A DNA stretch of 64,000 nucleotides from Tuberibacillus sp. Marseille-P3662 (GTDB lineage: Bacteria > Bacillota > Bacilli > Bacillales > Sporolactobacillaceae), in assembly GCF_900178005.1 (NCBI RefSeq), contig NZ_FXBS01000006.1:1769585-1833584 (forward strand), written 5' to 3'. Shown here in pieces: positions 1-8,002 of this stretch. A program made the position numbers and the translations under genes. The first letter of the stretch is position 1; every line of letters begins with the position of its first letter. The notes under the pieces are model-generated. The model saw only the letters and a program-made list of their open reading frames with translations. It made no database searches and had not been told where the DNA came from.

Positions 1-84
1 GTAACATAAAAATCGGTCTCTATTTAAATTAGAACCATAACTTGCATACCATACATAGTTCACCTTTTCTAATTCCATCATCAT
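1..84 (-). CDS. Gamma-glutamylcyclotransferase/AIG2-like protein, N-terminal part
   Basis: Only the first 28 codons are in the window. The protein begins with a run of three Met codons followed by ELEKVNYVWYASYGSNL, and YASYGSNL is the glycine-rich signature near the start of GGCT/AIG2-fold proteins (often mis-annotated as histone deacetylase in bacilli). A GAGG ribosome site lies just upstream of position 84. The exact start among the three adjacent ATGs (84, 81, 78) is open. The gene reads in the same direction as the hydrolase at 124-858, but its start lies 40 bp beyond that gene's stop, so they could be cotranscribed. The rest of the protein is off the left edge. Confidence 0.6.
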   Translation of the reverse strand, partial: MMMELEKVNYVWYASYGSNLNRDRFLCY

Positions 85-123
85 CACATCCTCAACAACT
101 TAAGTATTTCTTTCAGCAATAAA

Positions 124-858
124 CTACTGTGTCTGATTTGTACACTCAGATACAAACTCTTTAAATAGTTGATCCATACTTGAATCTTCACTGGCCATTT
201 CTTCAGGATGCCATTGAATTCCCCACAAAAGTGAGATTTCGTTAACTCCCTCGACGGCTTCAATGACACCATCTGGAGCGACGGCTACTGGTTTAAGATT
301 AGGGGCAAGTTGGTCAATGGCCTGGTGATGCATGCTGTTAACTCGAATCTTTGAACGATTGAAGATTTGATATAACCGACTCTGATTATCAATTTGGATT
401 TCATGCGTAGGCTCAGGTCTTGCCGCCTGTTGATAATGATTGATTGCATTAGAATTATTCGTTTCAATGTCTTGTATTACCGTTCCTCCTAAGGCAGCGT
501 TTAACATAGTAATGCCTCTGCAAATGGCCAAGATCGGTTTGGTCTGTTTCTGTGCATTCCTCACTAGTTCAATTTCTAATTGGTCACGCTTTCCATTGGT
601 TTTTCGTATCATTGGATCGGGTTCTGCTTGGTATGAATTCGGATCAACATCTTCCCCACTGCTTAAAATTATTCCACTACATATGGAAATCCACACTTCT
701 GCCATCCCGGCTTTTGTCCCCGTTGGAATGACAACAGGGATCCCCCCTGCTTCGATCACAGAGCGAATATACTTCTCGTGTAGATTAAGGCTCGGAATGT
801 TATTGTGAATAACCGTCGAACCAGTAATCCCGATTACAGGTTTAGTTAACTGTTTCAT
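124..858 (-). CDS. Gamma-glutamyl-gamma-aminobutyrate hydrolase family protein (class I glutamine amidotransferase-like, peptidase C26)
   Basis: This 244-aa protein is full length for the PuuD-like C26 family, cytosolic enzymes that hydrolyse gamma-glutamyl amide bonds. The nucleophile motif AICRG places the catalytic Cys at about residue 113, and QWHPE near residue 215 supplies the His/Glu partners. The N-terminus PVIGITG is typical of the family. The start is fixed by AGGAAGGAGATGATTAA immediately before ATG at 858. The actual gamma-glutamyl substrate cannot be read from the sequence. The next gene downstream encodes a GGCT-like protein, which would also act on gamma-glutamyl compounds, so a shared glutamyl-amide theme is possible but inferred. 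Confidence 0.88.
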   Translation of the reverse strand: MKQLTKPVIGITGSTVIHNNIPSLNLHEKYIRSVIEAGGIPVVIPTGTKAGMAEVWISICSGIILSSGEDVDPNSYQAEPDPMIRKTNGKRDQLEIELVRNAQKQTKPILAICRGITMLNAALGGTVIQDIETNNSNAINHYQQAARPEPTHEIQIDNQSRLYQIFNRSKIRVNSMHHQAIDQLAPNLKPVAVAPDGVIEAVEGVNEISLLWGIQWHPEEMASEDSSMDQLFKEFVSECTNQTQ

Positions 859-1404
859 TTAATCATCTCCTTCCTACGCTTACCCAGTATCAAAATATCC
901 TAATATCAACTTTTAAAGCATAAAAAATTGTTACCCAACCTTAGTAATCAGCTGCTTTTTATTTTGGTAGAACCGTATGGAAAATATACTTAATCTTTTT
1001 AATAAGGAAGGAATTAGTATAAAATAGGGGAGTTTATGCAATTAAATAAATAACAACAAATATAAGAAACGAATAAATCTGTTTCCTTTCCTTACTATTC
1101 ATGGGAATATGCAAATTTGTTCGTTTCTCCCGCTTAACGCCTTTAAATCGGTTTTAATATTTTTATGATGTATTTTCCATTTAATAGACTTCTTTCGGAT
1201 AGCGGATATTTGCAATAGAATCCTATACCATTTGGCTGGATCGTTGGGTGTAGGTTTAACGGACTCAATGGTAGCCATTGCGCCCTTTTCTTAAATAAAT
1301 GGATGTAAATTAACTGTATTGAAAAAAAGATTCCCTCGTTTCAAGGAAATCCTTTTTAGTTTATTGGACAGCTTGATCAAAACTTGTCTTTTAACTTTCA
1401 TTTA
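859..1404. other. Intergenic stretch, no gene seen
   Basis: About 545 AT-rich bases without a convincing reading frame or recognisable gene remnant on either strand. At 1323-1357 an A-rich left arm and a T-rich right arm (AAAAAGATTCC ... GGAAATCCTTTTT) could form an imperfect hairpin suited to terminating the ArsR gene that ends at 1405. The promoter of the amidotransferase-like gene must lie close to 860-960, but no box is strong enough to call. Confidence 0.5.
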
Positions 1405-1731
1405 TTAATCTTCTGCTATGCACTTAATCCATTCTAACTTTCTATCCCAATCCGCAGCTAAATTTGTCATCCACTCTACTGTTGAAGACAGTTGCTGTGG
1501 ACACAGCTTATATCTTACCTCCCGCCCAACACGATTACTGGATACAAGCCTAGCCTCTTTTAAGATTGTTAGATGTTTAACAACTGCCTGACGAGATACA
1601 GTTACCGTTGTTGCTAATGTTGTTGCTGTAGCTTGTCCTCTTAAAGCGATTAGATCAAGTAACTCTCGACGTGTGGGGTCTGCTAAGGCGATCAAGACAT
1701 TTTCGAGATTACTACTATCTGTCGTTGCCAT
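1405..1731 (-). CDS. ArsR-family winged-helix transcriptional regulator
   Basis: A 108-aa DNA-binding protein beginning MATTDSSNLENVLIALADP. The sequence LADPTRRELLDLIAL followed by the helix-turn-helix SRQAVVKHLTILKEARLV is the classic ArsR fold. No metal-binding Cys cluster is seen, so it belongs to the metal-independent subgroup that is habitually paired with an SRPBCC protein. I chose ATG 1731 because a longer reading upstream runs through the neighbouring gene in another frame. This start sits one base after the stop of the SRPBCC gene (1733-2164), so the pair is almost certainly cotranscribed and translationally coupled. The ligand is unknown. Confidence 0.88.
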   Translation of the reverse strand: MATTDSSNLENVLIALADPTRRELLDLIALRGQATATTLATTVTVSRQAVVKHLTILKEARLVSSNRVGREVRYKLCPQQLSSTVEWMTNLAADWDRKLEWIKCIAED

Positions 1732-1732
1732 T

Positions 1733-2164
1733 TTATTGCTCAGCACGCTTTTGTAGTACTTCCATTTGCATCTCCCAGCCATGGACATTCTCTTTAAAGA
1801 ACTTTCTTCGCTCTTGTTCGGATACTGCAAGGTGTGAAAAGCCACTTTCAACTACTCCAAGTAAAGTTCCCCCATCTTTTGAAGTCAACTTGAACTCAAC
1901 TAGCGTAGAGTTTTTTCCTTTTGGTTCCTCTCCGGGAAATGAACTTGCCCACCGACATGCAAGGTAGTTTGGCGGTTCTGATTGTTCAATCAACACTGGG
2001 AATTGTCCATACTTCGTGTCCGCCACCACACGTGATCCATCTACCTGCACCTTGTCCGGACCAGGTGCATCACCCACCCACCATGCCGGATCGCTGATTA
2101 ACTCCCATACCGTTTGGATAGGTGCGTTAATAAAAATTTCTCTTTTAATTTGATCATTATCCAT
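1733..2164 (-). CDS. SRPBCC / AHSA1-type START-like domain protein
   Basis: A 143-aa single-domain protein. IKREIFINAPIQTVWELISDP at the N-terminus and the aromatic-rich C-terminal helix (FFKENVHGWEMQMEVLQ) are the hallmarks of Aha1-like SRPBCC proteins, which fold into a hydrophobic cavity for lipophilic ligands. It is the first gene of a two-gene operon with the ArsR regulator immediately downstream. A possible inference is that this protein binds or processes the regulator's effector; no substrate is indicated. The ribosome site AGGAGGAG lies just upstream of ATG 2164. Confidence 0.88.
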   Translation of the reverse strand: MDNDQIKREIFINAPIQTVWELISDPAWWVGDAPGPDKVQVDGSRVVADTKYGQFPVLIEQSEPPNYLACRWASSFPGEEPKGKNSTLVEFKLTSKDGGTLLGVVESGFSHLAVSEQERRKFFKENVHGWEMQMEVLQKRAEQ

Positions 2165-2359
2165 TACTACTCCTCCTTTTCATAAATGCAACCAAAGTAT
2201 AGCCCATATTAATGCCTAGGCGCAACCATAGTGTTGCACATTAGAGAATGAAGTATTTGAAAAAATATAAAGAAAGAGCAAAATTCTATTACTACAGAAT
2301 TTTGCCCGTTTGTTTAAAACTGAAAAAAGTGTAAAATTGGTACATTACCTATTGAATAA

Positions 2360-2387
2360 GGCGCCATCTTTGTTGAAGAATGGCGCC
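2360..2387. repeat. Short perfect inverted repeat (hairpin)
   Basis: GGCGCCAT at 2360-2367 is repeated inverted at 2380-2387 with a 12-base loop. It lies just beyond the stop of the nucleosidase remnant (2404) on the minus strand and may be its old terminator, although the following T-run is weak. Confidence 0.5.
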
Positions 2388-2403
2388 TCCACCTATAATA
2401 TAA

Positions 2404-2573
2404 TTACAGTTTACCTGTTGGTTCAAAAAGAGGTGAAAGACACCTTGCAATATTGGGGTTATTCTCGCCACCATTTGTGTTATTATTCGATAGTATCTTA
2501 TAGCTAAAAATGGCACATCGTAAGCTTTGGCAAGTTGTGCTGCAGAGGCACTTTCCAAAAAGTAGCTACAATA
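2404..2573 (-). pseudogene. C-terminal remnant of a 5'-methylthioadenosine/S-adenosylhomocysteine nucleosidase-like gene
   Basis: Reading the minus strand from about 2573 gives FLESASAAQLAKAYDVPFLAIR, matching the MESA..AQ..YDVPFLAIR motif around the catalytic-site glutamates of MTA/SAH nucleosidases (phosphorylase superfamily). After AIR the frame breaks. Shifting by one base continues as ILSNNNTNGGENNPNI and runs to a stop at 2404. A one-base deletion near 2500 explains this. No N-terminal two-thirds is visible upstream, so the gene is both truncated and frameshifted. It has no likely function now. Confidence 0.6.
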
Positions 2574-2731
2574 AAAGATACACTTGCCAAGATTAGGCTA
2601 ATGGTAAGCAGATAAAACTAAGTTTATCAAGAAAAAATATGCAAATTCTTATTCAACAAAATCATCCCTTTAATTGATTAAGGAACAAAAATGGACTGAT
2701 TAACAGTCCATCGTTGTTCAACTTTTGCACC

Positions 2732-3238
2732 CTATTGTTTTAAATATAGGTAAAGACCATAATCTGTTGGTACAGAAGCATAACCCATTTGTCTTAACAT
2801 AGCTGTGATATTACCACGATGATATGTTCCATGGTTAACAACATGGGGGACTTGTTCAAACACACTGGTTTCCATAATGTCGCCATTCGGATTCTCAATT
2901 TTGAGGGGCTTATCTAAACCTTCCAATTGGCTAAAGAACAACTTATATCTTTCTGATAGTTTAAGAAATTTCGCTTCCATCTCCTCCAATCCTTTTGACT
3001 CCATTTCCCCTTTTAGTTGCTCTTGTAACGTCAAAGCATGCTCCATGTTTTTACCGGAGAAAACCTCAATCCAACCAAGGTCAGAAAGATAAACATGGGC
3101 CAAAACACGGGATATCGAGGAAAATACACTTTGAATGTCTTTACCATAAACATCCTTTGGAAGCTCTTTTAGCCGGTTAAAAATTTGTCCATTTGCCCAT
3201 TCGTTATAGTCATACAACTGTAATTCAAGTCGTTCCAT
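2732..3238 (-). CDS. DinB/YfiT-family metal-dependent protein
   Basis: A 168-aa four-helix-bundle protein of the DinB superfamily, whose members include bacillithiol-dependent thiol transferases. The metal-ligand pattern is visible: His48 in helix 2 (VLAHVYL) and the C-terminal HGTYHRG motif with His136 and His140. The N-terminus LYDYNEWANGQIF is also family-typical. It is monocistronic in appearance, with roughly 160 bases of mostly empty sequence before the preceding minus-strand remnant and 370 bases after the next gene. The specific substrate is not readable. The name DinB (damage-inducible) does not imply DNA-damage control here. Confidence 0.88.
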   Translation of the reverse strand: MERLELQLYDYNEWANGQIFNRLKELPKDVYGKDIQSVFSSISRVLAHVYLSDLGWIEVFSGKNMEHALTLQEQLKGEMESKGLEEMEAKFLKLSERYKLFFSQLEGLDKPLKIENPNGDIMETSVFEQVPHVVNHGTYHRGNITAMLRQMGYASVPTDYGLYLYLKQ

Positions 3239-3610
3239 TTGAGGCTTCTTCCCTTCATGTTTAATTTAGCGCCAACCCAGTTATACAATACCATTTTTAT
3301 TATTAGTGACATCAAAAAGGCTCTATCCTTTTTCCATTTCAACTTGACTTCTACATAAGAATCAGTGAGCGCATTAAGTTGTCTTGTTAGATGGCGCAGG
3401 TTGAAAATCTGAACACTCTTTTTCTTAAAAAGGATCTAAATCTTCCCTTGTAGTACAACTCACATAAATGAGCGGCATCCACCACATCCGTTAACCTTTT
3501 TCATGCCCGTTTGCTTGGCTCCCCTCTGGCTACCCCGATTAAACCATTAAAAATGGTCAATAATGCGATGGCGCCCTTTAACGGCACAATATTTTGAAGT
3601 CTGGTCAAGC
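3239..3610. other. Intergenic stretch, no gene seen
   Basis: About 370 bases between the DinB gene and the stop of the oxidoreductase. I see no ribosome site with a credible frame and no recognisable remnant. It presumably carries the DinB promoter near 3245-3320 on the minus strand. Confidence 0.5.
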
Positions 3611-4426
3611 TTAGTTCAAATCGGTACTTAAGAGATCATGCAAAAAATTTGAAATAGGTGTAGGGGACTCCGCTTGTTGGGCGGTCTTTTTCAGTAGATC
3701 AACATCCTTTAGCGGTATCTCACTCTCGCCGAAGGGTTCGGATTTCTCGGCAATCATCCTACCATAACTTTGATAGATCGGTGCGGGGAATAACGTTTGT
3801 GTGAGCATGTCCACAATAGCTTGAGGATCAACACCGTTTTTCTCCGCCATTGATAGTGCTTCTCTCATGGAATATCCTGCTGAAACAATCAGGAAATTCC
3901 CAACTAGTTTGACAATCGTTGCCGCGCCGACCTCTTCCCCAAAATCGAAGATACCTTGTCCTCCCATTGCTTTTAGTAGGGGTTGAACTCGTTCTTTAGC
4001 TTGCTGTGACCCTGTATAAGGAATCCAGAGCTTTTTGGTAGCCGCTGCTTCTGGCCTCCCAAAAATGGGTGCCTCAACATAGGTACTGCCATGTTGTTCG
4101 TGAATGGCTGCAAGTTTTCTTGCTGTTTCGGGCAACACAGTGCCCATCGAAATATGGATCCCATTTGGTCCTAATTGTTCTAAAAATCCTGAACTGGTCA
4201 CAATGTTTTCTAGAGCCGCACCATCCCACAAAAGGGTAACGACAATTCCACCGGTCGTCACAGCATCAGCTGGTTGTGTCACTTGTTGTGCCCCCTTAGC
4301 AACCAACGGTTCCGCTTTGCTTGCCGTCCGGTTGTACACCTGGAGAGTATACCCGGCATCGATAAGATTGGTCGCCACAGGGAGCCCCAAATTGCCAAGT
4401 CCAATAAATCCGATTTTTTCACTCAT
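3611..4426 (-). CDS. NAD(P)-dependent beta-hydroxyacid dehydrogenase-family oxidoreductase
   Basis: A 271-aa member of the 3-hydroxyisobutyrate/6-phosphogluconate dehydrogenase superfamily. The Rossmann motif GFIGLGNLGLPVATNL opens the protein, followed by VYNRT where the dinucleotide phosphate specificity is set. The central KLVGNFLIVS helix carries the family's catalytic Lys (K in VKLVGN). It is slightly shorter than the usual 290 aa. It lies directly downstream of the MerR gene at 4497-4895 on the same strand, separated by a strong palindrome, so it probably has its own MerR-controlled promoter. The substrate could be a reactive aldehyde-derived acid or an imine; that is inference. Confidence 0.85.
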   Translation of the reverse strand: MSEKIGFIGLGNLGLPVATNLIDAGYTLQVYNRTASKAEPLVAKGAQQVTQPADAVTTGGIVVTLLWDGAALENIVTSSGFLEQLGPNGIHISMGTVLPETARKLAAIHEQHGSTYVEAPIFGRPEAAATKKLWIPYTGSQQAKERVQPLLKAMGGQGIFDFGEEVGAATIVKLVGNFLIVSAGYSMREALSMAEKNGVDPQAIVDMLTQTLFPAPIYQSYGRMIAEKSEPFGESEIPLKDVDLLKKTAQQAESPTPISNFLHDLLSTDLN

Positions 4427-4458
4427 TTGTATCTATCCTCCTGAATAAATTGGTGTTA

Positions 4459-4484
4459 AAAACATGACGTTAACGTCATGTTTT
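4459..4484. promoter_or_regulatory. MerR-type operator palindrome upstream of the oxidoreductase
   Basis: A perfect 26-bp inverted repeat centred between 4471 and 4472, with core CATGACGTTAACGTCATG. It lies 33 bases before the oxidoreductase start and 13 bases after the MerR stop. Its core and right arm recur in front of merR itself. Confidence 0.7.
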
Positions 4485-4496
4485 GGGTAAAAAAAA

Positions 4497-4895
4497 CTAG
4501 TGGTGTTCACCCCTTTCCCCTAACCAACGCTCAAAGCGCTCAATATGGGCCTGCAACTCCGTACGAAACTGCTGGTATCCTGTAATCTTCTGGTCTACTT
4601 CATCAAGATGTTGGCGCAGGATGGTTAGCACCTTCTGTTTTGCTTGTACTACGTCACTTGGGTCAATGAAATATAGGTCAATCACGTCACCTATTTCATC
4701 TAAGCTCAATCCAAGGTTCTTTAACTGATCTATTTTCCTAAGGCGGGCAACAGTCTCTTCTGTGTAATAGTGCTGTCCCTGGCCTTCGCGTTCACCCTCA
4801 GGAATAAGTCCAATGCTTTCATAATACCGTACGGTTCGCGGAGTTACCCCGGCTCTTTCCGTTAATTCACCTATGCGCATGCGGTTATTCATCAT
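4497..4895 (-). CDS. MerR-family transcriptional regulator
   Basis: A 132-aa regulator. MRIGELTERAGVTPRTVRYYESIGLIPE is the canonical MerR winged helix (residues about 5-32). It is followed by the RLRKIDQLKNLGLSLDEIGDVI helices and a C-terminal coiled-coil dimerisation helix. There are no Cys residues, so it is not a metal sensor of the MerR/ZntR kind. GGAGGATAG precedes the tandem ATGs at 4895/4892. It carries an operator-like sequence in its own promoter and a perfect version in front of the downstream oxidoreductase, which suggests autoregulation plus control of that enzyme. Confidence 0.9.
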   Translation of the reverse strand: MMNNRMRIGELTERAGVTPRTVRYYESIGLIPEGEREGQGQHYYTEETVARLRKIDQLKNLGLSLDEIGDVIDLYFIDPSDVVQAKQKVLTILRQHLDEVDQKITGYQQFRTELQAHIERFERWLGERGEHH

Positions 4896-4906
4896 CTATC
4901 CTCCAA

Positions 4907-4929
4907 AAGTTACGTTAACGTCATGTTTT
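4907..4929. promoter_or_regulatory. Second MerR-type operator, upstream of merR
   Basis: ACGTTAACGTCATGTTTT here is identical to the core plus right arm of the palindrome at 4459-4484, while the left arm is degenerate. It sits 12-34 bases before the MerR start, fitting a weaker autoregulatory site. Confidence 0.6.
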
Positions 4930-5007
4930 TAAAATATCAAATGAACGAGACACTGTCAATAATCTTACTTTTTTCTTAAAAATATGGCCCGTTGTAACCT
5001 TCAATAG

Positions 5008-5313
5008 TTATTTGATTTTCTCAGCCAATTCCAAAATAATTCCCTCTGGTCCACGAACATAGCATAACTTATAACTTTCTTCATATTGCCTTATCTCACT
5101 AAATATTTTCGCACCCTTCTTTTTCAATTGGGCAACAATGGCTTCAATATCTTCAACAGCAAATGCAATATGTCGGATACCCAGCGTATTTGCAAAGGGT
5201 TTCTGAATATCTTGTTCATCTGACGGCGTATAAAATTTGACTAGCTCTATCCATGCCTGACCGTCTGGCGTTCGCAATCCTACACATGCTGGTTTAACGT
5301 TTAGTAAGCCCAA
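5008..5313 (-). pseudogene. 5'-truncated VOC-family (glyoxalase-like) gene
   Basis: The frame encodes about 100 residues of the vicinal-oxygen-chelate fold: RTPDGQAWIELVKFYTP, then GIRHIAFAVEDIEAIVAQL and YVRGPEGIILELAEKIK. The N-terminal beta-alpha-beta unit and the first metal ligand expected in a roughly 130-aa VOC protein are missing. Upstream of the only possible start (TTG 5313) there is an immediate in-frame stop, and a serine-recombinase fragment in the opposite orientation begins about 40 bases away. The gene looks cut by a recombination or insertion event. Residual expression is possible but function is unlikely. Confidence 0.65.
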
Positions 5314-5353
5314 CTACCTGACTCAACCACTCTCCTTCCATTTCCCATTCCCC

Positions 5354-5614
5354 TTGCACTTCAAGTCCCAAATTGAGAAAAAACGATTTAGTGGCTTAGC
5401 ACAATTTAAACGGGATATTATCTCCGAACGGACCAAATCAGGCTTAGAAAGTGCCAGAGCCAGAGGAAGGCAAGGTGGCCGACCAAAGAAAGACCAATCC
5501 AAGCTGGATATGGCCTTTAAGATGTATGATAGTAAACAATACATTATTAATGAGATATTGGATGCTGCTGGGATGAGCCGTGCAACGTTTTACCGTTATT
5601 TAGATAATAGATGA
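5354..5614 (+). pseudogene. C-terminal fragment of a serine resolvase/invertase
   Basis: LAQFKRDIISERTKSGLESARARGRQGGRPKK is the E-helix to DNA-binding-domain junction of Tn3/Hin-type serine recombinases. It is followed by a C-terminal helix-turn-helix (NEILDAAGMSRATFYRYL). The N-terminal catalytic domain, including the active-site Ser, is absent, so this is a dead remnant of a mobile element. It abuts the truncated VOC gene, which reads in the opposite direction, and likely marks the event that broke it. Confidence 0.75.
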
Positions 5615-5822
5615 TGGAAAGGTTTTTGTTAAAATGTATTTCTTCTCGAAAAAAAACAGCATGTCTTTTTTATAAAAATTCATTATCATACTAAAGGGAT
5701 AGTTAAATTGTATTCAATCATAATTTAGTCCTTAATTCTCTTGAACCTAGACTTAATTCGTTGTATTCTTCTTATTATTAATTTATAAAATCTTGTTGTA
5801 ATATTTATTGCGGAGGGTCGTT

Positions 5823-6218
5823 TTGCTAAAAATACGTTTAAAATTAATATTTTTCGCTGGATTTACCATGTCAATAATTTACTTATTGGTAGAAAATCAA
5901 TCCTTTGATTTTTCATTTTCGGTAATATACATATTTCTTTTTTATGGAATCGTATATACTTTGTTTTATGGTGTATTCGCTTTACCAATTCAAGTATTGT
6001 TAAATAAATATTCTGATAGACGAAAGATTAATATCAAATATTTAGTGGTATATTTGTTAGCTTCTTTTATAATACATCTAATAATTTATCGCTTTTTTAA
6101 CAGCTATGAACCTTTTTTCTCTAATTCACAGGTTTATCTTCATATCTTTGTTACTTCCATTACTTTCTGGATTTGGGATTCAATTGTTATGTATAAACAT
6201 AGGGATGAGTTAATTTAA
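5823..6218 (+). CDS. Small hypothetical membrane protein
   Basis: A 131-aa protein that I do not recognise. Four hydrophobic segments are evident: near residues 5-20, 25-45, 70-90 and 100-120. Short, mostly basic loops (NKYSDRRKINIK) separate them, and the C-terminus MYKHRDELI is charged. It resembles many small integral membrane proteins of Bacillales without a named family. I favour TTG 5823 because GGAGGG sits five bases upstream; a TTG at 5808 would place the ribosome site inside the gene. The stop lies within a strong bidirectional hairpin shared with the convergent gene at 6247. Confidence 0.6.
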   Translation: MLKIRLKLIFFAGFTMSIIYLLVENQSFDFSFSVIYIFLFYGIVYTLFYGVFALPIQVLLNKYSDRRKINIKYLVVYLLASFIIHLIIYRFFNSYEPFFSNSQVYLHIFVTSITFWIWDSIVMYKHRDELI

Positions 6219-6234
6219 ACTCATCCCTATGTTT
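6195..6234. terminator. Bidirectional rho-independent terminator
   Basis: AAACATAGGGATGAGTT (6195-6211) pairs perfectly with 6218-6234, a 17-bp stem with a six-base loop, flanked by a T-run on the plus side and A-rich sequence on the other. It serves the convergent genes ending at 6218 and 6247. Confidence 0.85.
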
Positions 6235-6246
6235 TTATTTATCTAA

Positions 6247-7680
6247 TTACATTGATATATTAAAATATTCCTGTGGTGCAGTAGGTGTTAAGTAGAAAAA
6301 GTCCCATGTACTCCCCACTGAATATGTGTGAAGAGGTATTACTACATCGCTATTCTGAACGGCCATAAAAAATTCATGATTCGGTGCTTTATCGTGAGCA
6401 CCCTCTATTGTTAGCGAAGGTGTCGATGTCAAGGTTGCAGAATAATAGTAATTAATGTTGGGATATTCCCATCCAAAAGGGATCCCCACATCATGTTTTA
6501 CTCTCCATTGCAATTTGTTGCTGGAAATTGTATCTTTTATCACTTCAATACCACTTTCACTTGCTGTATCTCTTTCTATGACTTGTGAACAATCTGGATC
6601 TTCACATCTTACCGATTGTTGGATGTCCTTATTATAAGTGATGTTTGGTGCATTTACGCCAAGCCACGATGCTGAATTGAAATATGTCCATACATCAGTT
6701 CTTGTTCTATAGTCATTTGCAAAAAAGTCAAAGCTGTTTCGGTCGTCACCTTTTAGATAAGTTCCATTAAAGGGCTTAGGATCTTCTACAGACTCAAAAG
6801 GGATAAACGTTGTATATCGAAAAATATAGTTTCTCCATTGAGAGGTGCCTGGAAAAGCCAGTGTTGATATTTTATTTGATTGTTCTTTTTTAAGTTTGTT
6901 CATTTGTTCCCTATTAAGCAGTGAACCCTTTTTATTTAAGTATGTTTCACTGATAACTGGCGTTTTTACCTTATTAGAAACTGTTCCTCTAATTGTGAAT
7001 AATTCCTTTTTTTGTTCTTGGGTTAGTTCAAATCTACTTTGCTCTAATTGGCTATTAAGTTTGCGTTTTCTGTCATCTGAAACTGTAGATTCAGCCACAA
7101 TTTTATATCTATATTCGTTGCCGCTTTTTGCGGATGTATCAAGGTACCGTGTCTCTTTCGTTCGGGCAATTTTTTCTCCATCCCTGTAAACTTCAAAATA
7201 ACCGTCTTTATCAGGAAGTTCACTCCATTGTAAATATACCTTAGTGTGTGTTGCAGCGACCTCTAAAGTATTAGCTTTTACCCTTTGTTCCATATTTTGT
7301 TCTTTTGGGTCTCTTTCGTTTGTGTTTTCTTGTAACAAAAAGGATTGTTTTTTCTTTGTCGGTTTTCTAATGTCACCGTTTCCAACTTTAACTTTAACGA
7401 TATCAACAAGTTTATTTTCCTTGTACACTCCAATTTTATATTTCTGTGAACTATCATTTAATTCATCTGTCCAATTGGCTGATTTACCTTTATGTTGAAT
7501 TTTACCCTTTTGATAAAATTTATAATAGTCCCCTTGAACATTAATGTGAAAACTGACTTTTCCATCTCCCTTTTGAATTTTAGCTGGTTTGTTGTTGCTT
7601 TTGGCATTAGCTTGGGATCCAAGAAACATCATTCCCAAGAAAAGCAAAGTTAAGCTAAATAACAATGTTAATTTTTTCAT
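6247..7680 (-). CDS. Secreted protein with fibronectin-III-like and DUF3238-like regions
   Basis: A 477-aa exported protein. Residues 1-27 form a Sec signal peptide (MKKLTLLFSLTLLFLGMMFLG ending SQANA-K). There is a basic region around residues 28-150 and an Fn3-like beta module near 145-200 (VYLQWSELPDKDGYFEVYRDG). The C-terminal half has TTFIPFESVEDP and YLKGDDRNSF followed by RTRTDVWTYF, which I recall from the DUF3238 family of secreted Bacillus proteins. There are two Cys residues (CEDPDC). It is monocistronic, ends at a shared terminator, and its function is unknown. The DUF assignment is from memory. Confidence 0.65.
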   Translation of the reverse strand: MKKLTLLFSLTLLFLGMMFLGSQANAKSNNKPAKIQKGDGKVSFHINVQGDYYKFYQKGKIQHKGKSANWTDELNDSSQKYKIGVYKENKLVDIVKVKVGNGDIRKPTKKKQSFLLQENTNERDPKEQNMEQRVKANTLEVAATHTKVYLQWSELPDKDGYFEVYRDGEKIARTKETRYLDTSAKSGNEYRYKIVAESTVSDDRKRKLNSQLEQSRFELTQEQKKELFTIRGTVSNKVKTPVISETYLNKKGSLLNREQMNKLKKEQSNKISTLAFPGTSQWRNYIFRYTTFIPFESVEDPKPFNGTYLKGDDRNSFDFFANDYRTRTDVWTYFNSASWLGVNAPNITYNKDIQQSVRCEDPDCSQVIERDTASESGIEVIKDTISSNKLQWRVKHDVGIPFGWEYPNINYYYSATLTSTPSLTIEGAHDKAPNHEFFMAVQNSDVVIPLHTYSVGSTWDFFYLTPTAPQEYFNISM

Positions 7681-8002
7681 AGTTTTGCTCCTCTTCTCTT
7701 TGAAATTTTTGTTAATACATTAATAGTGTTACATATATATTTCTTGATTTTCAATATAAATTCACATATTTTCCAAAATTAGTTCTCAAGTCACAAGCCT
7801 ATAGATAATAAAAAGGTACTAGGATTGTCATTTTAATAGATTAAAAAAACAATCAGTCTTTCTACACCTTAACCCTTGTAACTGCTAAACTAAAGTTAAC
7901 AGTTTCCGCCAGATAGAATTGAACACTTTTTCTCCCAAACACACCTCAAATTAGCTACTATATAAGATGGAAATATCGTTGTTGATTTGGGGGAATGAAA
8001 AG
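7681..8002. other. Intergenic promoter region, no gene seen
   Basis: About 320 AT-rich bases between the divergently arranged secreted-protein gene (minus) and the decayed sigma-54 activator (plus). I see no further reading frame and no box strong enough to mark as a promoter. Confidence 0.5.

Noticed and set aside
2310-2507. 65-aa plus-strand frame
   Set aside because: It covers a hairpin and the antisense of the nucleosidase remnant; no ribosome site.
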